Shown here: positions 1 through 5,796 of the stretch, one piece after another
Position numbering within the stretch: the first letter of the stretch is position 1
Layout: every line of letters begins with the position of its first letter
Source of the DNA: a virus
DNA length: 24,230 bases
Virus record (IMG/VR): IMGVR_UViG_3300025286_000139
Span: 1 to 24,230 of that record
Direction: 5' to 3' (one strand)
Notes under the pieces: generated by a model
The model's database searches: none
What the model saw: the letters and a program-made list of their open reading frames with translations, nothing else
Told to the model about the DNA's origin: nothing
Translations under genes and position numbers: made by a program

Positions 1-112
1 CCCTATACCCCCTACCCCCACTAGTCTGTTCATCTTACCTATACCCCCTATATTACCTAAAATGCCGGGGTGGTACAAACAAAATAAGCCGCCCTTTCTC
101 ATTATGTATTAG
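1..112. other. Non-coding edge region with C-rich direct repeats
   Basis: No gene is supported here. The 13-mer CCTATACCCCCTA occurs twice exactly, at 2-14 and 38-50, a spacing of 36 bp, and a further C-rich run lies at 8-19. The region lies downstream of the leftward gene at 113-331, so it could hold its transcript end, a binding site for a phage protein, or part of a larger repeat array beyond the window edge. No convincing terminator hairpin is visible. Confidence 0.5.
2..50. repeat. Two exact copies of a 13-bp C-rich direct repeat
   Basis: CCTATACCCCCTA is present at 2-14 and 38-50 in direct orientation. Two copies only are visible because the window begins here. Iteron-like binding sites are possible, but nothing in the sequence assigns a function. 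Confidence 0.5.
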
Positions 113-331
113 CTAATCCTTCCCCTTCGGCCCCTTCTTTATTCCTTTCTTCTTCCCCCCAAACTTCTTAATCCCCTGTTTATGGCGCTCCTTCTGCACC
201 ATATCGATACTAACGCGCCCCTCGCGCCCACACTCCCACCTAATACGATTGATTTCGTACATAATCTCTTCGTCCGTATTAAAATTCGCCAGCTTACTAA
301 CGAACTTTTTCTCTGCTTTGCTTAAAGGCAT
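113..331 (-). CDS. Small basic protein, leftward, unknown function
   Basis: A 72-residue protein that I do not recognise. The N-terminal half is helical and mixed in charge (residues 1-35). The C-terminal 25 residues are very rich in Lys and Gly (GGKKKGIKKGPKGKD), as in small nucleic-acid-binding proteins. The start is supported by a strong AAAGGAG ribosome binding site on the minus strand at 347-341, about 9 nt before the ATG. It is the only leftward gene in the window and is divergent from the sigma-factor operon. Its ribosome binding site lies directly beside the rightward promoter at 345-361, so the two transcription units are packed back to back. A weak candidate for its own promoter on the minus strand is TTGTCC (389-384), 16 nt, TACATT (367-362). 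A DNA- or RNA-binding role is only a guess from composition. Confidence 0.6.
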   Translation of the reverse strand: MPLSKAEKKFVSKLANFNTDEEIMYEINRIRWECGREGRVSIDMVQKERHKQGIKKFGGKKKGIKKGPKGKD

Positions 332-344
332 GCTTTTCTTCTCC

Positions 345-361
345 TTTCAGTGTATAATACT
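345..361 (+). promoter_or_regulatory. Late-type promoter of the sigma-factor operon
   Basis: CAGTGTATAATACT matches the element found before the portal, protease, tail-module and tail-tube genes, with CA in place of GG just before TGTATAAT. It is the only member of the set to deviate there. The core is a sigma-70-like TATAAT. No TTGACA-like -35 is visible at the usual distance. It lies 33 nt before the ATG at 394. Confidence 0.6.
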
Positions 362-393
362 AATGTATCCACCTTTTAACGCAGGACAATCCC

Positions 394-615
394 ATGACCG
401 ATTTCAAAGAAGGCAATGCGATTCCATTGCAAATGTATATCAAGGCTACGGCTGACCTTGAGTGTGACGTTGAAAAAGACCTTGAGGCAAAAGATCCCGA
501 TACAGACGAGGCAAAAGCTATCCTATCCGGCGAAGCTAATGAAAGTACCGAAGGGAATGACGGAAGAACAAGTTCTTCAGACGATACAGAAAGTAGTGTA
601 CCGGACGGCGAATAA
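394..615 (+). CDS. Small acidic protein, first gene of sigma operon
   Basis: A 73-residue, strongly acidic protein with no recognised family. Asp and Glu dominate residues 25-73, and the tail is rich in Ser/Thr and probably disordered. The start follows an AGGA ribosome binding site at 383-386 and is the first ATG downstream of the promoter at 345-361. The last 59 nt overlap the start of the sigma-factor gene in another frame, much longer than the 1-8 nt overlaps further along the operon. In T4 the late sigma gp55 works with a small co-activator, gp33; the position and charge make a co-regulator conceivable, but no gp33-like motif can be claimed. The alternative is a non-functional leader ORF coupled to the sigma gene. 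Confidence 0.5.
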   Translation: MTDFKEGNAIPLQMYIKATADLECDVEKDLEAKDPDTDEAKAILSGEANESTEGNDGRTSSSDDTESSVPDGE

Positions 616-1084
616 GTACAAATTTGGCTATTATGATTACGACGACATCTGTCAAGAGGGTTTCATAATCGCCATGGAGGGTCTCGAACGTTACGATGGC
701 GTCCGACCTCTGGAAAACTTTTTAGCCGTACACGTTTCTAATCGATTAAAGAACTTTAAACGTGATAACTTCTGTCGCCAAGAATCCATTTCAGCGAGTG
801 GATCATCTTGGTTATTAAACGACACAAAGAGGTTCTTGATGGAGCCACTTGATATATCTTCGATTCGTGATGAAAAGGAATCGGGGATGAGTACCGACGA
901 CAACTTTATCGCTGATATTGAAACCAAAGAAATTGTAAGCGTTATTGATAAGTACCTAGACGTTTCAATGAGATCTGATTACTTGCGCATGCTTCACGAA
1001 GTATATGTTCCAAAGCATCGACGTGAGCAAATCATCGAAACGATAACGAATATCGTCAGGGAGCACGCCGATGAAGAAGGGTAG
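557..1084 (+). CDS. Phage late sigma factor, gp55-like
   Basis: A 175-residue sigma-70-family protein, close in length to T4 gp55 (about 185). It would bind host RNA polymerase and direct it to phage late promoters. Residues about 15-75 look like sigma region 2: an aromatic, Tyr-rich stretch (KYKFGYYDYDDICQEGF), then an amphipathic helix with ERYD, then a helix beginning PLENFLAVHVSNRLKNFKRD, which fits the region that binds the polymerase coiled coil and melts the -10 element. A short basic helix near the C-terminus (KHRREQIIETI) may be a remnant of region 4. The reading frame is open from 416, but the ATG at 557 is preferred because GAAGGG precedes it directly and the upstream 47 residues are low-quality and overlap the acidic gene. 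The TATAAT-like promoters in this window are its natural targets. Confidence 0.7.
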   Translation: MTEEQVLQTIQKVVYRTANKYKFGYYDYDDICQEGFIIAMEGLERYDGVRPLENFLAVHVSNRLKNFKRDNFCRQESISASGSSWLLNDTKRFLMEPLDISSIRDEKESGMSTDDNFIADIETKEIVSVIDKYLDVSMRSDYLRMLHEVYVPKHRREQIIETITNIVREHADEEG

Positions 1085-1871
1085 ATTCTCTAAATCAGAG
1101 ATTGCTTTCATAAAATCTAACTGTGAACATCTTTCTTATGAGGAACTGGGTACGAAACTTGACAGAGACCCAGAAAGCGTCGAGAGCTTCGTTAAATCAA
1201 AATTGGGCAAGGATGTCTCATCGAAACAAGAGCGTGCCGTACAGGCTGAATACGACCTTAAGAGACGCCCCTACTGGAAAGATCTAAAGGAGCAATTTAA
1301 TCCTAGCGAGCTAGAGATGATCTTGTTCCATTGGGGGCGCATGATTGGGCAATTTAGAGACGATGTGCTACCCACAGAAGAACTCCAAGTTCTTGACACG
1401 ATCAAGCTGGAGATTCTTATGAACCGGGCATTGAAAGAGCAGCAGAAGGGAATGAAGGATGTCGAAAACATGGAGAGACTGGTTACAGATGAAAAGCGAA
1501 AAAGCCTCGAAGATCAGGACATGGATGCAATTTTTAACATGGAAAGACAGATCGCCGTCCTGCGAGCCGCTCAAGAAACGCTCAATAAAGACTACAAGGA
1601 CTTGGGTCAAAAGAAAGCCGTCATGCTCCGAGATATGAAGGCTACGAGAGAGCAGCGCATTAAACGCTTAGAAGATTCAAAAGAGACATTTGTCGGCTGG
1701 ATCAAGAGACTACTAGACGACCCATCACACTCCAGAGAGCTTGGCCTCAGAATGGAGAAAATGCGGATAGCTGCGGATGAAGAAAAGACCCGCCTATCTG
1801 AGTATCACCAATACGAAGATGGTGGCATAGACCAACCATTCTTAACCCCAGAGACAGCCAAAGATGATTAA
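1071..1871 (+). CDS. Helix-rich protein, possible terminase small subunit
   Basis: A 266-residue, mostly helical and charged protein. Residues 5-45 resemble a helix-turn-helix (SYEELGTKLDRDPESVESF). Residues about 75-225 are rich in Glu, Lys, Arg and Leu with coiled-coil character, including a long helix around the ERQIAVLRAAQETL stretch. A DNA-binding N-terminus followed by a coiled-coil oligomerisation region is the usual plan of small terminase subunits, which recognise phage DNA and load the large subunit. No other gene in the window fills that role, although it lies 4 kb from the large terminase. The start at 1071 has a GGGAG ribosome binding site and overlaps the sigma gene by 14 nt. 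The family assignment rests on architecture and context only; it could instead be a transcription-related partner of the sigma factor. Confidence 0.4.
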   Translation: MKKGRFSKSEIAFIKSNCEHLSYEELGTKLDRDPESVESFVKSKLGKDVSSKQERAVQAEYDLKRRPYWKDLKEQFNPSELEMILFHWGRMIGQFRDDVLPTEELQVLDTIKLEILMNRALKEQQKGMKDVENMERLVTDEKRKSLEDQDMDAIFNMERQIAVLRAAQETLNKDYKDLGQKKAVMLRDMKATREQRIKRLEDSKETFVGWIKRLLDDPSHSRELGLRMEKMRIAADEEKTRLSEYHQYEDGGIDQPFLTPETAKDD

Positions 1872-2391
1872 ACATACAATATTCCTAAAATGGTGGCTCT
1901 TCATGAGCATCGTTCTTATCGCCTCTATATTTGGCTATAGAAACGGTGTGTTTGCTGAAGTATATGAAGCTGACTTCACCAAGCTAAGTGTCGTTCTCGC
2001 CGCCCTCTTTACTTACATGTCTATTTGGTGCGGAGTCAAAACGTGGCAGCTTAGCCAATTCCTAGACACATACGATACAAACAAAGAAAACAACTCTGTA
2101 ATCGTAGAGAGAATCGAACACCTAACCGAAGTCGGCTGGTTCGTATCCGACCTGTGTCTAAGCATCGGTATGATCGGAACCGTAGTTGGCTTTATCATGA
2201 TGCTCGGCGGCTTCTTTACCGTTGACTTCTCAGACGCCGCCACTCTCCAAAATCTTATCAAAGATCTAGGCTCCGGTATGTCTGTCGCCCTCTACACAAC
2301 CCTAGTTGGACTTGTTTGTTCTGCTTTGTTAAAGGTACAGTATTTCAATCTTAACCAAGGTATCTCTCGTATATTGGCTAAGATGTCATGA
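1864..2391 (+). CDS. MotA/TolQ/ExbB-family proton channel protein
   Basis: A 175-residue inner-membrane protein. Four hydrophobic segments are visible at about residues 8-28, 41-60, 97-117 and 138-160. The last two carry the family signature: IGMIGTVVGFI (101-111) with Thr106 in the pore-lining GTV turn, then GMSVALYTTLVGL (138-150) with Thr145/Thr146, matching the AL-T-GL pattern of ExbB, TolQ and MotA. In characterised systems five such subunits surround two ExbD/MotB-type subunits and use ion flow to drive rotation. It is a compact version: the long cytoplasmic tail of ZorA and the large cytoplasmic loop of MotA are absent. The gene overlaps its neighbours by 8 and 4 nt, so it should be made together with the partner encoded next. 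Family confidence is high; the role in a phage is unknown. Confidence 0.85.
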   Translation: MIKHTIFLKWWLFMSIVLIASIFGYRNGVFAEVYEADFTKLSVVLAALFTYMSIWCGVKTWQLSQFLDTYDTNKENNSVIVERIEHLTEVGWFVSDLCLSIGMIGTVVGFIMMLGGFFTVDFSDAATLQNLIKDLGSGMSVALYTTLVGLVCSALLKVQYFNLNQGISRILAKMS

Positions 2392-2993
2392 GAAAACGCA
2401 CATACGATACAAATGTAGCATTTCTAGATCTGTTGTTTAACACCCTCCTGTGTTTCGCCGCCCTCTTTACTCTTTCTTTCGTAATGATCAACCCATCTAG
2501 AGAGAACGCTAACACGGAATCAAAAGCTGAGTTCATTATTACCGTAACTTGGCCACACGAACAGGATAACGATGTTGACGTATACGTTGAAGACCCGGAA
2601 GGTCACCTTGTTTCTTTCTCCCGTCGAGAAGACGGCCTTATGCATCTAGATCGTGACGACTTGGGACATAGAAACGATACTATCCAGACACCAGACGGCC
2701 CCATCACGTATAATGAAAACAGGGAGATTGTCTCCATTCGCGGTATACTTCCCGGTGAATATATAGTAAATGTACACATGTACCATATGAACTCTGAAGA
2801 ACCATGCCCCGTCACTCTTCAGCTTGATAAAATTAACCCTTACAAGACCGCAGCCCTCAAAGAAGTCACGTTAATAGTTAAAGAAGAAGAGAAAACAGCC
2901 TTTCGCTTCACTGTGAATCAAAATGGCGACGTGATTGACGTAAATGAATTACCCAAAGACTTAGCCCACGCAAATCGAGCACCTCCTCTATGA
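2388..2993 (+). CDS. ExbD/MotB-like protein with YfaP-like C-terminal domain
   Basis: A 201-residue protein with a short basic cytoplasmic N-terminus, one transmembrane helix at about residues 10-34 and a periplasmic domain. The helix has an Asp near its start (FLDLLFNTLL, Asp14), where ExbD, TolR and MotB carry their essential ion-binding Asp. Residues about 48-180 form a beta-rich domain with DNDVDVYVEDPEG (60-72), HLDRDDLGH (86-94) and a GILPGEYIVNVH strand (119-130), the pattern of YfaP/DUF2135-type domains. This differs from MotB and ZorB, which have an OmpA-type peptidoglycan-binding domain, and from ExbD/TolR, which have a small dimer domain. The ATG overlaps the channel gene by 4 nt, supporting a channel-stator pair. 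The helix-with-Asp plus neighbour makes the class likely; the domain name is from pattern recognition. Confidence 0.75.
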   Translation: MRKRTYDTNVAFLDLLFNTLLCFAALFTLSFVMINPSRENANTESKAEFIITVTWPHEQDNDVDVYVEDPEGHLVSFSRREDGLMHLDRDDLGHRNDTIQTPDGPITYNENREIVSIRGILPGEYIVNVHMYHMNSEEPCPVTLQLDKINPYKTAALKEVTLIVKEEEKTAFRFTVNQNGDVIDVNELPKDLAHANRAPPL

Positions 2994-3529
2994 ACATCAT
3001 TCCCACCTTTATCCTGCTTGGGGGATTAATACTCTGGTTCGTAATAGGAACTAAAGGGTACTGGTCGCTTAAAATGATTCTCATCACCATGACGGTGTGT
3101 TTCAGCCTATTCCTGTCACAGACCATGGAAGACGTGAGAGGGTGGCCTACGGACGACGAGCTTCCAAATAAGTTCAGAGTGCATTGGATAGTTATCAAGG
3201 AGCCAAGCAAAACGGATCATAATGAAAAGGGCGGGATATATCTGTGGGTAACGGATTTGGCCGGGGACGGGAAACAGCCTCGTGCCTACAGGTCTGAATA
3301 CAGCCGCGAGAAACACGAGGACGCCCAGAAAGCCATCGGAATGATTATGGAGGGAAAGCCTGTCGCGGGTAGTCGCGGGGGTTCTGAGGGTGAAGGAGAG
3401 GGCGAAGGAGAGGGAGACGGCAAAAAGGGGCAAGGACAAGGAAATGGAACTGGCGACGGTAGCCTCAGTGATAGTCCCGAGATTATCTTTCATGAGCTAC
3501 CACCGTCTAAACTACCGGAGAAAAATTAA
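2990..3529 (+). CDS. Membrane protein with Gly/Glu-rich linker, motor cassette
   Basis: A 179-residue protein starting in a 4-nt overlap with the stator-like gene. Two hydrophobic helices lie at residues 3-20 and 27-44. A soluble region (about 50-120) contains FRVHWIVIKEP, GGIYLWVTDL and PRAYRSEYSREKHEDAQKAI. It is followed by a low-complexity stretch (about 125-160) of Gly-Glu and Gly-Gln repeats, encoded partly by a 12-bp tandem repeat at 3389-3412, and a short non-repetitive end (EIIFHELPPSK). I do not recognise a characterised family. Two anchors, a flexible linker and a conserved-looking tip recall how TonB or TolA transmit work from ExbBD or TolQR, but that is analogy only. It is co-translated with the channel and stator genes and is best treated as the third component. 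Confidence 0.65.
   Translation: MNIIPTFILLGGLILWFVIGTKGYWSLKMILITMTVCFSLFLSQTMEDVRGWPTDDELPNKFRVHWIVIKEPSKTDHNEKGGIYLWVTDLAGDGKQPRAYRSEYSREKHEDAQKAIGMIMEGKPVAGSRGGSEGEGEGEGEGDGKKGQGQGNGTGDGSLSDSPEIIFHELPPSKLPEKN
3389..3412 (+). repeat. 12-bp tandem repeat encoding Gly-Glu linker
   Basis: Two tandem units, GGTGAAGGAGAG (3389-3400) and GGCGAAGGAGAG (3401-3412), followed by a decaying copy, encode the GEGEGEGE part of the linker of the third motor-cassette protein. Slippage at this repeat could change linker length. Confidence 0.6.
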
Positions 3530-4554
3530 TGAACAAAAACGCAATTGTGTTCGGTATAACCGGCCAAGACGGTTCATACTTAGCAGAACTCTTATTGGGC
3601 AAGAACTACAACGTAATCGGAGTGACACGGAGGGTTAGTACCGGCAATACGGGCCGGATTGCACACCTCATGGACTGCCCGCATTTACGGTTAGTAGAGG
3701 GCGACTTAACTGACTACAGCAGCATCTTGCGTATTATTGAAGAGTATGAGCCAAAAGAGGTGTATAATCTTGCAGCGATGAGCCATGTTGGCACATCCTT
3801 TGACCAACCTCTGCTTTCATTTGATGTCACTGGAAAGGGATGCTTAAATATCCTTGAAGTTCTTAGGGAGCACAGTTCTTACGCAAGGTTTTATCAAGCG
3901 TCTTCCAGTGAAATGTTTGGAGATGCGTTAACACAAATAGGTGGTGATAAGTATCAAGATGAAAAAACTCTATTTAGACCTCAATCTCCATATGCCATAG
4001 CCAAGCTTGCTGCTCATCACGCAACTAGACTATATAGACAATCTTATGGATTACATGCTAGTTGTGGAATTTTGTTTAACCACGAGAGCGAGAGAAGAGG
4101 CGGAAGGTTTGTTACAAAGAAGATTACAAAATATATCGCCAAGCTACATCATTATCTTGAAGAAGACGGTGATATCGAGTCTGCGCCCAAGCTACACTTA
4201 GGAAACTTGGACGCCAAAAGGGATTGGGGACACGCCGAAGACTATGTGCGCGCTATGTGGCTGATGTTACAGGAAGACGTACCGGATGATTATGTGATAG
4301 CTACGGGGACGACACATTCTGTTAGGGACTTTTTGAAAGCGGCGTTCAATAAAATTGGAATAGAGGAGTATATGGATTTTGTAGTTCAGGATCCGAAATT
4401 TATGAGACCCTCAGAAGTTCCGTACTTAAAGGGTAACTATTCCAAAGCAAGGGTGGTGCTGGGCTGGGATCCGAAGGTGGATTTCGACCAGCTAGTTTCT
4501 AGGATGGTAGAGTACGATATTCAACAAGTCAAGGAACAGGAGACAGCAGGATGA
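3529..4554 (+). CDS. gmd: GDP-mannose 4,6-dehydratase
   Basis: A 341-residue short-chain dehydrogenase/reductase family enzyme converting GDP-mannose to GDP-4-keto-6-deoxymannose, the precursor of GDP-fucose, GDP-rhamnose, GDP-perosamine and related sugars. Visible motifs are the NADP-binding GITGQDGSYL (9-18), the catalytic SSSEMFG (125-131) and YAIAK (Tyr155, Lys159), the substrate region NHESERRGGRFV (184-195) and RDWGHAEDYV (231-240), all typical of GMD. Length matches bacterial GMD (about 340-370). It begins in a TAATG junction with the motor cassette and ends in an ATGA overlap, so it is part of the same operon. gmd is a known auxiliary gene in marine phages and usually linked to surface polysaccharide change, but no partner epimerase/reductase is in this window, so the final sugar is not predictable. 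Confidence 0.95.
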   Translation: MNKNAIVFGITGQDGSYLAELLLGKNYNVIGVTRRVSTGNTGRIAHLMDCPHLRLVEGDLTDYSSILRIIEEYEPKEVYNLAAMSHVGTSFDQPLLSFDVTGKGCLNILEVLREHSSYARFYQASSSEMFGDALTQIGGDKYQDEKTLFRPQSPYAIAKLAAHHATRLYRQSYGLHASCGILFNHESERRGGRFVTKKITKYIAKLHHYLEEDGDIESAPKLHLGNLDAKRDWGHAEDYVRAMWLMLQEDVPDDYVIATGTTHSVRDFLKAAFNKIGIEEYMDFVVQDPKFMRPSEVPYLKGNYSKARVVLGWDPKVDFDQLVSRMVEYDIQQVKEQETAG

Positions 4555-4901
4555 GTAAAAAAACTACGTTTCTAGCCGTAGTGGCTACGCTTACGTTAGC
4601 AGTGTTGGTTTATCATACTTCTCTGCTTCGTAGTGAGATTCTCTCTTTGAGGGAGGAAACTAGTGGACACGCCGATGACATTTATTTTCTTATGAAGAGT
4701 GACAGCGCAAGGCTGTATACGATCATGGATACGGAGGTTAGGATTTTGCATTACGCCAAACCTCATAAGCACCCTATGTGGGCTTGCCCAGAGTGTGCTG
4801 AACAAAAAAATCGGGAAAAATTAGATGCCCAAAAAGAAATACAAGGTGAAAGTAGACATAAGCACGGCGCTGAAGGAGTTGGAGAAGCTGGGTCTAAGTG
4901 A
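4551..4901 (+). CDS. Small membrane-anchored protein with His/CxxC motif
   Basis: A 116-residue protein with an N-terminal hydrophobic helix (about residues 5-25) after a KK start, then probably a periplasmic domain. A possible metal-binding cluster, HYAKPHKHPMWACPEC, lies at about residues 67-82, with four His/Cys-type ligands in a short stretch. The C-terminal 35 residues are charged and low in hydrophobics. It starts in the ATGA overlap with gmd, where an AGGAG-type ribosome binding site (CAGGAGACAGCAGG) sits in the gmd 3' end. I recognise no family. A lysis accessory (spanin-like) or envelope protein is possible from topology, but there is no lipobox and no partner with one. Confidence 0.6.
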   Translation: MSKKTTFLAVVATLTLAVLVYHTSLLRSEILSLREETSGHADDIYFLMKSDSARLYTIMDTEVRILHYAKPHKHPMWACPECAEQKNREKLDAQKEIQGESRHKHGAEGVGEAGSK

Positions 4902-5076
4902 AACAAAAAGTACCTTTTGGGTTACTACTAACTCTGAAGATCCAGATGATGCATGTGCAGAAGCAGGTGAAAAAGTTTACAAGATGATATCTCAACAGCG
5001 GGATAGCACTCGGTATAAAGATGCTGCTGCAATTGTTAAAAAGAAAATGAAGATAGTTAAGATAGTTAAAGTGTAA
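4825..5076 (+). CDS. Small basic protein of unknown function
   Basis: An 83-residue protein beginning with a Lys-rich segment (PKKKYKVKVDIS). It has a mixed alpha/beta pattern and a C-terminal Lys/Val strand. The overlap of 77 nt with the upstream gene is long, but the start has GGGA about 15 nt upstream, and the stop overlaps the HNH gene start in a TAATG junction, which argues that it is translated. The KYKVKVDIS start and later FWVTTNSEDPDDACAEA stretch resemble small beta-alpha modules, but I name no family. Confidence 0.5.
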   Translation: MPKKKYKVKVDISTALKELEKLGLSETKSTFWVTTNSEDPDDACAEAGEKVYKMISQQRDSTRYKDAAAIVKKKMKIVKIVKV

Positions 5077-5363
5077 TGTCCTACAGAGATTATAAAGATC
5101 CGCTTTATAAAGAGTGGAGAAGTAGAGTTAGAGCCAGAGACAAACACCGTTGTCAAATGCCGGGGTGTAACAAGCGCGGTAAAAACAATCAGGTTCATCA
5201 TATTAAACGGTGGGCTGACTACCCATCCCTTCGCTATGAAGAGTCTAATGGTATTACTTTGTGTTTTTTTTGTCACAAGACGGTTACAACTAATGAACCT
5301 CACTATGAGCGCCTATTTACTGGTATAATAGATAAAACATATGGTGATAATCCAAGACACTAG
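5076..5363 (+). CDS. HNH endonuclease
   Basis: A 95-residue HNH nuclease. DKHRCQMPGC provides the first zinc-ligand Cys pair, NQVHHIKRWADYP carries the catalytic HH, the Asn lies in EESNGITLC, and CFFCHK gives the second Cys pair and terminal His. This is the compact stand-alone form. It lies two genes before the large terminase. In HK97-like phages an HNH protein next to the terminase stimulates cutting of phage DNA during packaging, and this is the most likely role. A homing endonuclease is less likely because no intron or split gene is visible. Its start is the TAATG junction with the preceding gene. Confidence 0.85.
   Translation: MSYRDYKDPLYKEWRSRVRARDKHRCQMPGCNKRGKNNQVHHIKRWADYPSLRYEESNGITLCFFCHKTVTTNEPHYERLFTGIIDKTYGDNPRH
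5318..5330 (+). promoter_or_regulatory. Possible extended -10 promoter before ERCC4 nuclease
   Basis: TACTGGTATAATA has a perfect TATAAT with TG one base upstream (TGnTATAAT, an extended -10). It differs from the GGTGTATAATA set by missing the TG directly before TATAAT. It lies inside the HNH gene, 11 nt before the ERCC4 ATG, which leaves almost no room for a ribosome binding site on the resulting transcript, so it may be chance. Confidence 0.25.
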
Positions 5364-5796
5364 AGAACAAAGCCCTTTTGATTTTAGCTTTTATGACTGC
5401 GAGATATCGATAGCAACTCTTAAAACAGGCGACTACACAGTCGAAGGTTATGAGCACGTTGTTTGTATAGAGCGAAAGAAAAGCGCGGCCGAGCTTGCAA
5501 CTAATCTTGGCAAATTTCGGGAAAGATTTGAAAACGAACTCGAAAGAATGCGAGAGTTTGAACATAGGTATATCGTATGTGAATTTAGCGAAGACAACCT
5601 ACGTAAGTTTCCTCATAATACTAAAATTCCCAAGCGTATAAAGAAGTATATTAGGATGAACGGGAAGTATATGAGGAAAAAATTATACGAATATGAAGAA
5701 GAATACGGGGTTAAACTTATATTTTGCGAGGACAAGTCGGAAGCGGAAGCAAAGGTTATAGAAATATTTCAACAAGTCGTGAAAGAAAATGGATAA
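5341..5796 (+). CDS. ERCC4-type nuclease
   Basis: A 151-residue single-domain nuclease of the ERCC4 (XPF/Mus81-like) fold. The active-site pattern is clear: QDTREQ (5-10) at the start, TGDYTV (29-34) and CIERKKS (42-48), i.e. D..RE, GDY and ERKK. Basic helices at about residues 115-135 (KRIKKYIRMNGKYMRKKL) may contact DNA. No helix-hairpin-helix domain follows, so the protein is only the catalytic module. Family members cut branched or flap DNA. Placement between an HNH nuclease and the large terminase suggests trimming or resolving replicated DNA before packaging, comparable in purpose to T4 gp49, though another repair or host-takeover role is possible. It overlaps HNH by 23 nt and terminase by 8 nt, pointing to coupled translation. 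Confidence 0.85.
   Translation: MVIIQDTREQSPFDFSFYDCEISIATLKTGDYTVEGYEHVVCIERKKSAAELATNLGKFRERFENELERMREFEHRYIVCEFSEDNLRKFPHNTKIPKRIKKYIRMNGKYMRKKLYEYEEEYGVKLIFCEDKSEAEAKVIEIFQQVVKENG

Noticed and set aside
416-556. Upstream extension of the sigma gene to ATG 416
   Set aside because: The additional 47 residues are low-complexity and Lys/Leu-biased, lie over the better supported acidic gene, and lack a ribosome binding site, while ATG 557 has GAAGGG directly upstream.
3116-3493. 125-residue leftward open frame
   Set aside because: Antisense to the third motor-cassette gene. Its Ser/Leu-rich composition is the mirror of the Gly/Glu repeat.
1864-3529. Zorya-type defence system
   Set aside because: The MotA-like and MotB-like pair resembles ZorA/ZorB, but the long ZorA tail, the OmpA domain of ZorB and the ZorC/D or ZorE effector genes are absent here.
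5076-5363. HNH gene as a homing endonuclease in an intron
   Set aside because: Flanking genes are intact and overlapping, and no split gene or intron-like structure is visible.
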